This document shows positions 1 through 9,601 of a DNA stretch of 59,036 nt, in pieces; position 1 is the first letter of the stretch, and each line of letters starts with the position of its first letter. Made by a program: the position numbers and the translations under genes. Under the pieces are notes generated by a model. That model saw nothing but the letters and a program-made list of their open reading frames with translations. It was not told the origin of the DNA and did no database searches. The DNA comes from Methanolobus bombayensis (lineage in GTDB: Archaea > Halobacteriota > Methanosarcinia > Methanosarcinales > Methanosarcinaceae): the NCBI RefSeq assembly GCF_017873415.1, contig NZ_JAGGKD010000012.1, forward strand, positions 1 to 59,036, given 5' to 3'.

Positions 1-119
1 TTCCTGTTCTGGAGTAGACTGTATTTTAATTGGTAATGTCAATTGCATAAAAAATACCTGATTTATATTATGATTTAAGATTATTTAATTGTTAGCGTTT
101 GATACTGTTTTTTGATTGG

Positions 120-190
120 TTTATGACGCTTTCACCCCCTACTTGTCGCTACGTTCCGAGGAAGGGGACTTCTCACTTTTGAGTTAAACT
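120..190. other. Possible right end of an IS200/IS605-type element
   Basis: The gene-free first 198 bases are AT-rich until about 120, then turn GC-rich. A CCCC tract near 137 and a GGGG tract near 166 could pair around CTTGTCGCTACGTTCCGAGG, followed by GACTTCTC. This resembles the structured 3' ends next to tnpB genes in archaeal IS200/IS605 elements. That likeness is from memory. No transposase is in view, and a tnpB would have to lie to the left of the window. Confidence 0.2.
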
Positions 191-198
191 TGTGATTC

Positions 199-2931
199 TC
201 ATCTGTCAGCCATCGGGACGGTGAACCAGAAAGTACTACCCTGACCTGCCCCATTATCAGATACAAAAAGCTCTTCACCATGACATTTCAGTGCCATCCG
301 GGAAATAGTAAGCCCAAGTCCCTGACCGCTTACGCGCGAGGTACCAACCCTCTGGAACCTATCAAATATTTTTTCTTTGTAATCTTCAGGTATTCCTGGA
401 CCTTCATCAGACACACTGATTCTCCATTTATCCCCTTCATTCAGGATTTCAACATTGACCCTTCCACCTCTCGGAGAATATTTGATAGCATTGGAAAGCA
501 GATTGTAGAAAACTTCCTCGATTATTGGATTAACAAGCGCATTGCACTGCATAGGAGAATTCAGTTCAATATTTATACCGTCATCATTAGCTTTTAAGAG
601 CAGCCTTTCGAGTGCACTGTAATAAATCTGCTGCAGGTCAAGCACCTCTGTAGTCATATCAGATGCATAATTAAGCCTGGCAAATAAAGAAGCTGAATCT
701 ATTGTTTTCTTTAGTTTAGCAGTACTGCTCACAACATTTTCCAGAAGATGTTTTTTTTCTTCATCGGTTTCCATTTCCTCAAGATAACCGGCAAATCCCT
801 CTATCAAAGAAACCGACCCGAGAAGGTCATGACTTGTAATATCTGCAAACATATCTTTGACCTCATTGGAATATTCAAGCTGTTGTGCATGTTCCCTTAT
901 TGCTGATTCCAGCACCCGCCGTTCACTTATATCTCGACCAATAGCAAACATTCGCTTCTTGCCATTGAATTCCATCATCTGGAGCTTGACTTCCAAAGGA
1001 ACGGAACTACCATCCTTCTTGAGAATCTCCAGCTCTATTGTCACAATTTCTTTTTCCATTGTCTCAGCTATGATATCCGGAACCTGTGGACGGATTTCAG
1101 GTTCAAGCAATTCCGCCACATTAAGAGTTGTGAATTCATGTTCCTGCATACCCAGTATGTCTTTCATTGCCCTGTTGACTTCCAGTATACGTCCTTCAGT
1201 ATCAAAAAGACAGATAAGGTCGCTGGCATTATCAAAAATAGCACGCATTTTTGTTTCTGATTCCCTGAGAAACATGCCGGCTTTTTTCTTTTCAGTAATA
1301 TCGCGACCTATCAGAACAATGTATGTTATACCCTCATTCTCAACAAATGAAAAACTTATCTCCGCAGGGAAAGAAGAACCATCCTTTCTTAGAAGTTCGG
1401 ACTCCATTACAAGATGACCATGCTCAGCAACATCACCTACCAGTTTCTGAATGTTGCATCCGGCAATAATACATCCGGAATTAAAAACGTCTTTTTCAAG
1501 TACTTCAGATCTTGAATAACCAAGATCATCAAAGATCCTGTCACTTACATAGATGAATTTTTTTGTTATTGCATTAAGCACCATGATATAATCACTGGAT
1601 TGATTTATCAGATTACGATAAAGTTCCAGTGAAGTGAAGGAGTCCCTGAGTTTGATAGTTTCAGCCAGGATATTTGCGGCAGATTGAAGGAAATTAATAT
1701 CGTGTTCGTTGAATATTCTCCTTTTGTCAGAGTGAACACATAATACACCATACATATTTCCCCTTTCACCTATGATCACAGTTGCACTACTCACTATGCC
1801 ATGTTCATGGAGATAACGGGGCACAAAGAACCTTTCCTCTTTATGCAGGTCCTCTATTATCAGCGGAATGCCAGTAAGAGCTGTGTACCCTGCAGGAGAA
1901 CCAGTATCTTTTTCCACAAGTGCGGAACCTATACACCATTCACTAAGACCGTAGCCATATCTTAGCAGAAAATTACCATCCTCAAGCACTTCCATAATAA
2001 GAGAATATTTTATTCCCAGAGTATCAGCTATCAGTTTTAATGTATAATCCATCAAAGCGCTTATATTACTACACGAAAGAGCTTTTTCTCCAAGCCTGGA
2101 AAGAGCACTTTCCTGGAGATTCATGAGCTCCATTTCATGCTCAAATTCTTTTCTTTCGCTAATATCCAGTATAGCGCCGTGGAAATGGGTTATATCATTA
2201 CCATTATCGCGAACTGCATAGGAGCGTTCCAGAACCCATCTTTTTTCACCATCTGCTGTACGAATCATGTACTCTTTTGAAAAATGATTTCCCATACATT
2301 TCTCAACAGAATCCTTCACAGAATCCAGATGATCGGGATGAACAATATCCGCATAAGCAAGATTTCCCGAAACAAATTCATCAGGGCTGTATCCAAATTG
2401 AGATATGTTTTCTGAGACATACTCCACAGACCATACATCATCACCACGCCATAGGAAAGATACGAACGGCAGATGTGATGCCTTCAGGTCATTTCCATCA
2501 AATGAAGATTCATTTGCACATACTGTCCTAATTGTATCATCTCTTAAAAGGCACATTTTCCTGCCGGATCCAGTTGTCCCATCAAGTGAAAATACCTCAC
2601 AGGTCAAATACCTGAGATTACCTTTTGAGTCTATGATCTTGAAGGTACGGGATTTTTCCTTTTCCCACATACCCTCTGATGAAAGAATGAACTCAGAAAA
2701 GTAATCTTGTTCTTTATTATCAGAAAAAAGAAAGTCATCTGATCTTTTCATCATTAGTTCTTCGGCTGTAAGTCCAGTCATATCCTGAACAGCAGTATTT
2801 GAATAAAAGATCTGATCATATTCATCAAAACAAATAATCCCTATATTTAGTCTTGTGAACAGATCCTGTTCAATATTTTCCAGGAGTTCAGGCAGAACGG
2901 AGCCAGCCGTATTTTCAGAACTAGCAGACAT
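199..2931 (-). CDS. Soluble PAS/GAF sensor histidine kinase
   Basis: A 910-residue cytoplasmic sensor kinase with no membrane segment. Domains in order: PAS (about 20-130), PAS (150-262, ending in the PAC motif ILDISERK), GAF (272-435), PAS (437-553, ending IGRDITEKKK), PAS (556-675), a dimerisation/phosphoacceptor helix pair (685-760) and a HATPase domain (790-905) with N-box NLLSNAIKYS, G1 DEGPGIP and G2 GQGLGLTISR. The H-box reads ITSHDLLGSVSLIEGF, with HD where most HisKA kinases have HE; this style is common in methanogen kinases. The start is the ATG at 2931. No response regulator is adjacent, so the partner is unknown and may be encoded elsewhere. Kinase assignment is firm; the signal sensed cannot be read from sequence. 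Confidence 0.92.
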   Translation of the reverse strand: MSASSENTAGSVLPELLENIEQDLFTRLNIGIICFDEYDQIFYSNTAVQDMTGLTAEELMMKRSDDFLFSDNKEQDYFSEFILSSEGMWEKEKSRTFKIIDSKGNLRYLTCEVFSLDGTTGSGRKMCLLRDDTIRTVCANESSFDGNDLKASHLPFVSFLWRGDDVWSVEYVSENISQFGYSPDEFVSGNLAYADIVHPDHLDSVKDSVEKCMGNHFSKEYMIRTADGEKRWVLERSYAVRDNGNDITHFHGAILDISERKEFEHEMELMNLQESALSRLGEKALSCSNISALMDYTLKLIADTLGIKYSLIMEVLEDGNFLLRYGYGLSEWCIGSALVEKDTGSPAGYTALTGIPLIIEDLHKEERFFVPRYLHEHGIVSSATVIIGERGNMYGVLCVHSDKRRIFNEHDINFLQSAANILAETIKLRDSFTSLELYRNLINQSSDYIMVLNAITKKFIYVSDRIFDDLGYSRSEVLEKDVFNSGCIIAGCNIQKLVGDVAEHGHLVMESELLRKDGSSFPAEISFSFVENEGITYIVLIGRDITEKKKAGMFLRESETKMRAIFDNASDLICLFDTEGRILEVNRAMKDILGMQEHEFTTLNVAELLEPEIRPQVPDIIAETMEKEIVTIELEILKKDGSSVPLEVKLQMMEFNGKKRMFAIGRDISERRVLESAIREHAQQLEYSNEVKDMFADITSHDLLGSVSLIEGFAGYLEEMETDEEKKHLLENVVSSTAKLKKTIDSASLFARLNYASDMTTEVLDLQQIYYSALERLLLKANDDGINIELNSPMQCNALVNPIIEEVFYNLLSNAIKYSPRGGRVNVEILNEGDKWRISVSDEGPGIPEDYKEKIFDRFQRVGTSRVSGQGLGLTISRMALKCHGEELFVSDNGAGQGSTFWFTVPMADR

Positions 2932-3032
2932 TTAAATCCCACTTTGTAATCCAATCCAACTAAAGTATAGCTGGGGCTCATATATACATTGTGGTTATGA
3001 TATATCTAGAAAGTGATAGAAACCGTATGGTT

Positions 3033-3575
3033 TCAATCTATATGTACAGAACGTGCAACACCCAGTTCTTTTATGTCCATTATGACCTCAAGGACACCAT
3101 TATGATATCTTGCTTTGGCAGAATCAGGGTCTACACTGGTTGGAAGATCGATGCTCTCTTCATACATCATCTCTTCATTTTCCGCACTAAGCTCAAGTAA
3201 TGTCTCAGTAACGTTCAGTCCTATATCCTCTTTTTCAACATCAGGTATCTCGATTGTAACATGTACCCTGTCATCGATCTCAAATACATCCATAAGAAGC
3301 TTTCTGTCATTTACCCTGAACTGCTGTATAATGGATTCTGCTTCCTCGTCCTCATCTTCATCATCAGAGAATACATTCCCGAATTCCCTGATCTCCGGTT
3401 CTTCCCCGGGATGTCGGGACACTGAAAAACCATAAAAGAATGGCTGCTTTTCAAAATCATCGAAGTTAAGACCGAACTTTTCTATCATCTGATCTATGAT
3501 ATCTTCTATATCTGTAAAACTGCCTTCGATAAAGATATCGTCAAAAAAACCTCGCTTTTTTCTTTTGTCAGCCAT
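3033..3575 (-). CDS. hsp20: Hsp20/alpha-crystallin family small heat-shock protein
   Basis: A 180-residue protein. Residues about 1-85 are a charged N-terminal arm with an acidic stretch (DDEDEDEEAE). Residues about 90-178 match the alpha-crystallin beta-sandwich: DRVHVTIEIPDVEKEDI, then LSAENEE, and the HNGVLEV segment that corresponds to the A-x-x-x-GVL signature of the family. Such proteins hold unfolded proteins in an ATP-independent way. It is longer at the N-terminus than the 140-150 residues typical of archaeal Hsp20. Related archaeal proteins are sometimes annotated as GvpH, but no gas-vesicle gene is near. It is transcribed alone, divergently from the small gene at 3740. Confidence 0.8.
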   Translation of the reverse strand: MADKRKKRGFFDDIFIEGSFTDIEDIIDQMIEKFGLNFDDFEKQPFFYGFSVSRHPGEEPEIREFGNVFSDDEDEDEEAESIIQQFRVNDRKLLMDVFEIDDRVHVTIEIPDVEKEDIGLNVTETLLELSAENEEMMYEESIDLPTSVDPDSAKARYHNGVLEVIMDIKELGVARSVHID

Positions 3576-3739
3576 AGATAAACACCGCTTTGCTAGGTAG
3601 ATAGAAGTCGCACTATTTATGCTTTGGGAACTATTTCATTCTTTTGGGGCGAATGACCCATGATTGAAGTATATAAAAACCACGAATCAATACATATATT
3701 AACTGTGTCAATACAATTTAAGATGTACAGGTGATAAAG

Positions 3740-3946
3740 ATGGATGACAGCTTAAAAATGCAACCATTTATTGTGGAACACCTGATGGGAAAAGATGTTT
3801 CGGTATACTGTGGTGGCATCCTGACTTTCCGCGGAAATGTCAAAGCATGCAGTGACGGCGTCCTGACGCTTGAGATTACCGAAAAACGTTATTCACATAT
3901 ATCCATCAACAGTATAATAACTATAAATTACGATGATAATTCCTGA
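3740..3946 (+). CDS. Small Sm-like conserved protein
   Basis: A 68-residue protein. AGGTGA at 3729-3734 sits five bases before the ATG at 3740, so I prefer this start over the in-frame GTG at 3731. The pattern GKDVSVYCGGILTFRGNVKACSDGVLTLE followed by a short hydrophobic strand (SIITINY) is like the five-stranded Sm fold, where the first strands carry a variable G-x-L-x-G-x-L motif. The Sm resemblance is my reading of the pattern, not a proven family match. A TATA-like ACATATATTA near 3692 fits a promoter for it. The function is unknown; RNA binding would be the natural guess if the fold is right. Confidence 0.6.
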   Translation: MDDSLKMQPFIVEHLMGKDVSVYCGGILTFRGNVKACSDGVLTLEITEKRYSHISINSIITINYDDNS

Positions 3947-3977
3947 TAGTGAATAGTTTTACTATTTTTGAAATTAT

Positions 3978-3992
3978 GGCTTTGTAGAAATC
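3978..3992 (+). repeat. Left terminal inverted repeat
   Basis: 15-bp terminal repeat, differing from the partner at 4448-4462 only at the fifth base (T for C). Confidence 0.6.
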
Positions 3993-4079
3993 TCCAGTAT
4001 TTGTGTGCAAATTTAACTTAGAAATAATTTGACAAAATAGCAATGGTTGTTGAATAGGAAACCTTTGGAAAGATTTCCT

Positions 4080-4304
4080 TTACTCGATCATTTCTGAATC
4101 TTTAACAGGTTCAAAATATTCGCAGTTATTACAAAAATAACCCTTTTTAATCCATTTTCTTTTACCTTCCGTAGGCACTGTTTCTTGAGCATACAAAGCA
4201 ACAAGATAAGCAGATTTACATTTGTGACAGACTGGTAATTTTCTACCAGTACTACCCCTTCCTTGTTGTCTACGTATTCCCATATGTCCTTTATTGTGAA
4301 CCAT
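4080..4304 (-). CDS. Zinc-ribbon protein inside the inverted-repeat element
   Basis: A 74-residue basic protein with two CxxC pairs (CHKC at about 26-29 and CNNC at about 58-61), the spacing of a zinc ribbon, and a basic N-terminal arm (RRQQGRGSTGRK). I do not recognise a named family. A TATA-like sequence (GTATAAATAA on the minus strand, around 4331) lies about 27 bases before the ATG, so the mRNA may be leaderless. It lies wholly between the inverted repeats and so is likely cargo, or a remnant of the zinc-binding part of a transposase. No DDE catalytic region is present. It could also be a free-standing DNA- or RNA-binding protein. Confidence 0.55.
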   Translation of the reverse strand: MVHNKGHMGIRRQQGRGSTGRKLPVCHKCKSAYLVALYAQETVPTEGKRKWIKKGYFCNNCEYFEPVKDSEMIE

Positions 4305-4447
4305 AGTTAAACAGATGTGGTTTTATTATTTATACCTGTGTATATGATATAGTCTATGCACAGAAATTATATTTGTGACACATATATTCAAAAATTATAT
4401 ATTTTGCTTAATTTACTGAATTTGGTTGATGATATTAAATTGAATAT

Positions 4448-4462
4448 GATTTCTACAGAGCC
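4448..4462 (-). repeat. Right terminal inverted repeat
   Basis: Reverse-complement partner of 3978-3992. The same end sequence recurs at 40934. Confidence 0.6.
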
Positions 4463-4571
4463 GAAATTGCATATAATTATAATCCATGGTGCTTAATGTA
4501 TCGGACAGACAGGAAAATTATAACCCATTGAAAACCTATTTTAAACAGATCAGTTACCGGAGTCATAGATA

Positions 4572-5948
4572 ATGGACATGGATTACGACGCTTTTATAGT
4601 TGGTACCGGAGTTGCAGGCTCTTCACTTGCGTACAAATTACGAGCCGCAGGGATGAAAGTTGGCATCGCAGACAAAACTGATTTTGGAGGAATTTGTGCA
4701 CACCACGGCTGTATTCCCAAGAAAATACTGAGCGGTGCAGCTGAGATCGTTGATGGTGGAAGACGCATGAAAGGAAAGGGTGTCAGTTGCGATCCAAAAC
4801 TGCAGTGGACTGACATAATACGTTTCAAGGACCAGCTGGTCCACTCATTTACCGACCCTAAAGAAGCAGCTTTCAAAAAAGCAGGCGTTGATACATATCA
4901 TGGAATGGTGAGCTTCCACGACCATAACACCTTACTTGTCGGAGACAAACTTGTCTCTGCAAAGCATATTTTACTGGCAATAGGCGCAACTTCAAGAAAA
5001 ATAGACATACCCGGTGCAGAATACCTTACTACAAGCGATGAATATCTGGATCTGAAAGAACTGCCTGATAAAATAATTTTTGCAGGTGGAGGATATATCT
5101 CATTCGAATTTGCTCATATTGCCGCAAGAGCCGGAGCCGATGTGACCATTATCCACAGAGGAGAGAATCTCCTGAAAAACTTTGACCCTGATCTTGTCCG
5201 CATATTGCTGGACGCATCGGAAAAAGCAGGAATAAAAATAATAACCGGGCAGGAACTCAGAGAGGTCAGGCAAAAGCAAAAAAAGAACTTAAAAGCTGAT
5301 GTATGTGACACAGAACTTGAAATTATCACTTATAGTAAAAAATTAGAATCTGAAGTAATCCACAACTGTAACATGGTTGTTCACGGTCTTGGAAGAGTAC
5401 CTGACATCGACGGACTTGAAGCTGAAAAGGCCGGAGTGGCAATTGAAAATGGTGCAATCGCAGTGAATGAATACCTGCAAAGCATCTCAAATCCCTCAGT
5501 CTATGCTGCCGGAGATTGTATCCGGCCCGGACCTGCACTAACTCCAACGGCCAGCCTTCAGGCAAATGTAGTAGCATCCAATATCATTGAAGGAAATAAA
5601 TATACAGTGGACTATTCAGGAATAGCTTCCGCAGTATTTACCATACCAACACTTGCTGCAGTGGGTCTTATGGAAAAAGATACCAATGAAAATCATAAAG
5701 TCCTCTTTAATGACCTGAGCAAGCTTTATTCTGCAAGAAGGACAAATCTTGGATACTCTGCTTCCAAGGTCATAATTGAAAAAGATACAGAAAAGATCGT
5801 CGGAGCCCATGTGATCGGTCCCGGAGCGGATGATACCATCAACATCTTTACCCTTGCTGTAAAATCAGGACTTACACTTTCCCAGGTAAGAGAAGCAATG
5901 TATGCTTATCCTGCCAATAGTTATGACGTGAAGTATATGCTCAAGTGA
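4572..5948 (+). CDS. FAD-dependent pyridine nucleotide-disulfide oxidoreductase
   Basis: A 458-residue flavoprotein of the glutathione reductase/dihydrolipoamide dehydrogenase/mercuric reductase superfamily. Seen in order: N-terminal FAD-binding GTGVAGSSLA, the redox-active disulfide in GGICAHHGCIPKK (C-x4-C), a second nucleotide-binding motif FAGGGYISFEFAHIAARAG, the FAD-ribityl motif VYAAGDC, and a C-terminal dimerisation domain. That domain ends AYPANSYDVKYML, without the clear HAHPT-type His-Glu pair of lipoamide dehydrogenase, which argues against lipoamide as substrate. The C-terminus is also short of the vicinal Cys pair of MerA. The natural substrate is open: a low-molecular-weight disulfide such as coenzyme M/B-type or cysteine disulfides is possible. 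A monocistronic transcript, convergent with the MFS gene, is likely. Confidence 0.88.
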   Translation: MDMDYDAFIVGTGVAGSSLAYKLRAAGMKVGIADKTDFGGICAHHGCIPKKILSGAAEIVDGGRRMKGKGVSCDPKLQWTDIIRFKDQLVHSFTDPKEAAFKKAGVDTYHGMVSFHDHNTLLVGDKLVSAKHILLAIGATSRKIDIPGAEYLTTSDEYLDLKELPDKIIFAGGGYISFEFAHIAARAGADVTIIHRGENLLKNFDPDLVRILLDASEKAGIKIITGQELREVRQKQKKNLKADVCDTELEIITYSKKLESEVIHNCNMVVHGLGRVPDIDGLEAEKAGVAIENGAIAVNEYLQSISNPSVYAAGDCIRPGPALTPTASLQANVVASNIIEGNKYTVDYSGIASAVFTIPTLAAVGLMEKDTNENHKVLFNDLSKLYSARRTNLGYSASKVIIEKDTEKIVGAHVIGPGADDTINIFTLAVKSGLTLSQVREAMYAYPANSYDVKYMLK

Positions 5949-5973
5949 GTATTTATTTCATCGACCTATTTGT

Positions 5974-7275
5974 CTATTCTGATGCACTTGAACTGCCTGA
6001 TCCGTCAAATGAACGCAGGCGCATGGAGAGAATAAAGACACAGCCAATTATAGCTGCTGTTATAAGGAAAGACCATCTTCCGGCAAGTTCGTAAATAAGA
6101 CCACCGCCAATAAGTCCGAAAATACCAGCAAAACTTGTAACACTACCTGAAATTCCCTGAACAAGACCCTGATCATCTTTTCCCGCCAGTCTGGCAAGCA
6201 TTGATTGTATCGAAGGCCACATAAGACCATTTCCAAGAGCAAGAAGGACGGCTGCCACATATGTAAAAAATGTACCTCCAAATGCCAGCACTACAAAGTT
6301 CAGACCTAGAATAAAACTTCCGCCTATTATCATTGTAGAGTCCCTTGATCTCTTAGATACATAGGAAAGTACAGGTCCTTCTACTATCACAAGCACTATG
6401 CTCAAAAATGAGAAGAAGAAACCGAGTTCTGCAATGCTCCACTGGAGATAATCCGCTGCATGAACAGGAAATGAAGTGTAGAATGTGCTGAAACCCAGAA
6501 ATATCAGGAAATAGATAATGAACATAAGCCGAAGGTTGCCCATATTCCAGACGTACCTTAAACCACGTTTGTGATCTTCACCGGAATTATTTACGGCTAT
6601 TGGATGTGAATTACTATCCACCTGTCCTGTATCAGTCCTGTAGTTTCGGGTTTCCGGAATATAGAATGCTACCATCAAAGTTCCTGCAAGGGCAATTAAT
6701 ATTGCAGCCAGCACCGGGAGTGCCTCACCATAGACCGTTACACTCAGAATACCTGCAAGCGCAGGTCCCACTATAAAACCTAAATTTGTTGATACGGAAA
6801 GTTTGCCAAAATTCTTGCTCCGGTCATTATCAGTACTGATGTCAGCGATATATGCATTTGCTACTGCAACATTACCCCCTGTCAGACCATCAAGTGCCCT
6901 TGCTATGAAAAGAATCAACAAAGGAACAGTGAGCATAAATGTCCCAAGGGGACCTGAGTTTACATTTACCAGTATTATTATGGGTACAAAGAGAGCTATA
7001 AAAAAAAGTATCCATGAAAAAAGAGTACCTGCCTGGCTGACAAACAGGACTTTTTTCCTGCCGTATGTATCAGACCATTTGCCAAGAAGTGGGGAACCTA
7101 TCAACTGGAAAAACGGATACATCGAGGAAAGAATCCCATATATCAGAGCGTTGCCGCCAAATCTTTCCACCAGAAAAATAAGGAAAGGAAGAACTAGACT
7201 TATCCCCATGGTACCGATAAAGTTCACCATGAGAAGAGGATACACAGATATTTTGTTCCCTGTTTCTTCTGACAT
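5974..7275 (-). CDS. MFS transporter, drug-efflux (TetA-like) type
   Basis: A 433-residue membrane protein with about 12 hydrophobic helices split into two halves by a hydrophilic loop (about 205-235, rich in Ser/Asn/His). The conserved loop 2-3 motif A is present as GKWSDTYGRKKVLF, and ADISTDNDRSKNFGKL and the following GFIVGPALAG match motifs of the 12-TM drug:H+ antiporter group. It probably exports a small hydrophobic compound in exchange for protons. The start is the ATG at 7275. The 100 bp upstream, before the CRISPR array, carry its promoter. Substrate is not predictable. Confidence 0.85.
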   Translation of the reverse strand: MSEETGNKISVYPLLMVNFIGTMGISLVLPFLIFLVERFGGNALIYGILSSMYPFFQLIGSPLLGKWSDTYGRKKVLFVSQAGTLFSWILFFIALFVPIIILVNVNSGPLGTFMLTVPLLILFIARALDGLTGGNVAVANAYIADISTDNDRSKNFGKLSVSTNLGFIVGPALAGILSVTVYGEALPVLAAILIALAGTLMVAFYIPETRNYRTDTGQVDSNSHPIAVNNSGEDHKRGLRYVWNMGNLRLMFIIYFLIFLGFSTFYTSFPVHAADYLQWSIAELGFFFSFLSIVLVIVEGPVLSYVSKRSRDSTMIIGGSFILGLNFVVLAFGGTFFTYVAAVLLALGNGLMWPSIQSMLARLAGKDDQGLVQGISGSVTSFAGIFGLIGGGLIYELAGRWSFLITAAIIGCVFILSMRLRSFDGSGSSSASE

Positions 7276-7376
7276 TTGTTAATATTTTTAGGGTGCAGCT
7301 ACTATATGATATTATTGAGGGGATTGAAAGAAGTCTGTTACCCTAAAATACGGAAATGGATTGTATACATATTATA

Positions 7377-9601
7377 CAATTCATCCCCACGTGTGTGGGG
7401 AACTCATTGGTCCACGATTCGGCACTTGATTCGAGGGCGGTTCATCCCCACGTGTGTGGGGAACTCTCTCTGATTTCTTCTTCATCCCTGGGAGATCTCG
7501 GTTCATCCCCACGTGTGTGGGGAACTCCCTTCTTAAAGCATTGTTTTCCCATTGAAGTTCGGTTCATCCCCACGTGTGTGGGGAACTCTCTTCGGGGTAG
7601 TTTCCAGTGCATGTAAATCACGGTTCATCCCCACGTGTGTGGGGAACTCAATTGCTGCTGTTCACTATTCAGATTAGGTAACGGTTCATCCCCACGTGTG
7701 TGGGGAACTCGTTGTGCTAGGGAAATCGATAGCAGTATTGTACGGTTCATCCCCACGTGTGTGGGGAACTCCCTTGCCTTAACATGACAACCAACACATA
7801 GAACGGTTCATCCCCACGTGTGTGGGGAACTCTCCTTAACCTCATCAGCTACATAGATAGTAACCGGTTCATCCCCACGTGTGTGGGGAACTCGAAAACA
7901 GTATTATATATTTCATATAATTTTTCGGTTCATCCCCACGTGTGTGGGGAACTCATGACATCGTTACCGATGTTTTTTATATCATCCGGTTCATCCCCAC
8001 GTGTGTGGGGAACTCTTCGTTCGAATCCACACTTCCCCGGTAATTCGCGGTTCATCCCCACGTGTGTGGGGAACTCCAGAGATTAACACCGAGCACGTTA
8101 AACGGTCACGGTTCATCCCCACGTGTGTGGGGAACTCGACATCAGAAAGGAACTAAAAGAAGATGGTGTCGGTTCATCCCCACGTGTGTGGGGAACTCAT
8201 AATAGCGTTAGCTCTGACTCTACAGACGAGCGGTTCATCCCCACGTGTGTGGGGAACTCTGAATTTACGGACTATGTTACCGGCAATACGTCGGTTCATC
8301 CCCACGTGTGTGGGGAACTCCTCAGATACAGGTACAATCCAGTTACATAGAACGGTTCATCCCCACGTGTGTGGGGAACTCTAGTTCAACAGTTCTCATC
8401 TTATGATCTCCTTCGGTTCATCCCCACGTGTGTGGGGAACTCTAGGACAGGTTTACGGCCAATGGTGGTGGGTTCGGTTCATCCCCACGTGTGTGGGGAA
8501 CTCCAAACATTTTCAAGTGAGGGTTACATGAAAGCCGGTTCATCCCCACGTGTGTGGGGAACTCATACCCGCCGCTTTTTTCCTTATCCTTAGATTCGGT
8601 TCATCCCCACGTGTGTGGGGAACTCTCTGGATTGAAATTACTCCTGTGTACGGGCTTCGGTTCATCCCCACGTGTGTGGGGAACTCATCACCATCGTCTG
8701 TAATTTGATGTATAGGTGCGGTTCATCCCCACGTGTGTGGGGAACTCTTCATATCTCTTAATAGTGGCCATATACCGGGCGGTTCATCCCCACGTGTGTG
8801 GGGAACTCAGCAGAAGACACAACCACGGACGGTACACTGACGGTTCATCCCCACGTGTGTGGGGAACTCTCCGACATTTGTAGCTGTTGGTGGTGGCTTC
8901 GCGGTTCATCCCCACGTGTGTGGGGAACTCCGCCACTGTTGTTTTTGATGACATCGCGCAGTCGGTTCATCCCCACGTGTGTGGGGAACTCCAGGTACAA
9001 GTCAAGAGCTGGCGATCCTCTTACGGTTCATCCCCACGTGTGTGGGGAACTCATACGGGCAAAGATTGAATGTTGCACCAACTACGGTTCATCCCCACGT
9101 GTGTGGGGAACTCCCTGCAAGACAGCTGCAACAAATGTCCTGAAATGGTTCATCCCCACGTGTGTGGGGAACTCGAGAGAGATCCTCGCTTTGACGAGTT
9201 CTACGTCGGTTCATCCCCACGTGTGTGGGGAACTCTCTATTTTTGCCACCAGACCGGTCACATCGTCCGGTTCATCCCCACGTGTGTGGGGAACTCTTTG
9301 AAGTTTCTGGTCTTGTTGATTCCACTGTCGGTTCATCCCCACGTGTGTGGGGAACTCAACGAATATCTCGGATGGGTACAGGGGTCAAACGGTTCATCCC
9401 CACGTGTGTGGGGAACTCTCATGAATGAGTTTGATGATTATTTTGATTGGCGGTTCATCCCCACGTGTGTGGGGAACTCTCTCGGTTCTCCGGTTTCTCG
9501 TTCTGGTTCTTCGGTTCATCCCCACGTGTGTGGGGAACTCGCTTGTGACGGTTATGACAACACACTCTTCTCCGGTTCATCCCCACGTGTGTGGGGAACT
9601 C
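7377..9601 (-). CRISPR. Type I-E CRISPR array, 37 repeats and 36 spacers
   Basis: I traced every repeat start: they fall at 7377 + 61n up to 9573, so each 29-bp repeat is followed by a spacer of exactly 32 bp. The repeat reads on the minus strand as GAGT-TCCCCAC-ACAC-GTGGGGA-TGAACCG, with a perfect 7-bp stem and a 4-base loop, the hairpin expected for Cas6e. The leader end is at 9601, beside cas2. The distal repeat at 7377 is degenerate (CAA in place of CGG on the plus strand), and the repeat at 9146 has a T for the first C. All spacers look unique by eye. The apparent ORFs on the plus strand through this region are translations of the repeat. Confidence 0.98.

Larger units (their letters stand above)
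3978..4462. mobile_element. 485-bp inverted-repeat element carrying a zinc-ribbon ORF
   Basis: The left end GGCTTTGTAGAAATC (3978-3992) and the reverse complement of the right end (4448-4462, GGCTCTGTAGAAATC) match at 14 of 15 positions. The flanking eight bases, GAAATTAT before the left end and GAAATTGC after the right end, agree at six of eight and look like a decayed 8-bp target duplication. Ends starting GGCTCTGT and 8-bp duplications are typical of IS6/IS240-type elements. There is no transposase inside, only the 74-residue zinc-ribbon ORF on the minus strand. This is best read as a non-autonomous element mobilised in trans. A shorter copy with the same ends lies at 40934-41045. Confidence 0.6.

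Noticed and set aside
7988-8047. Spacer at about 8016-8047 contains TTCGAATCC, like a tRNA T loop
   Set aside because: The flanking bases do not form a T stem, so there is no good evidence that it targets a tRNA gene or an attachment site.
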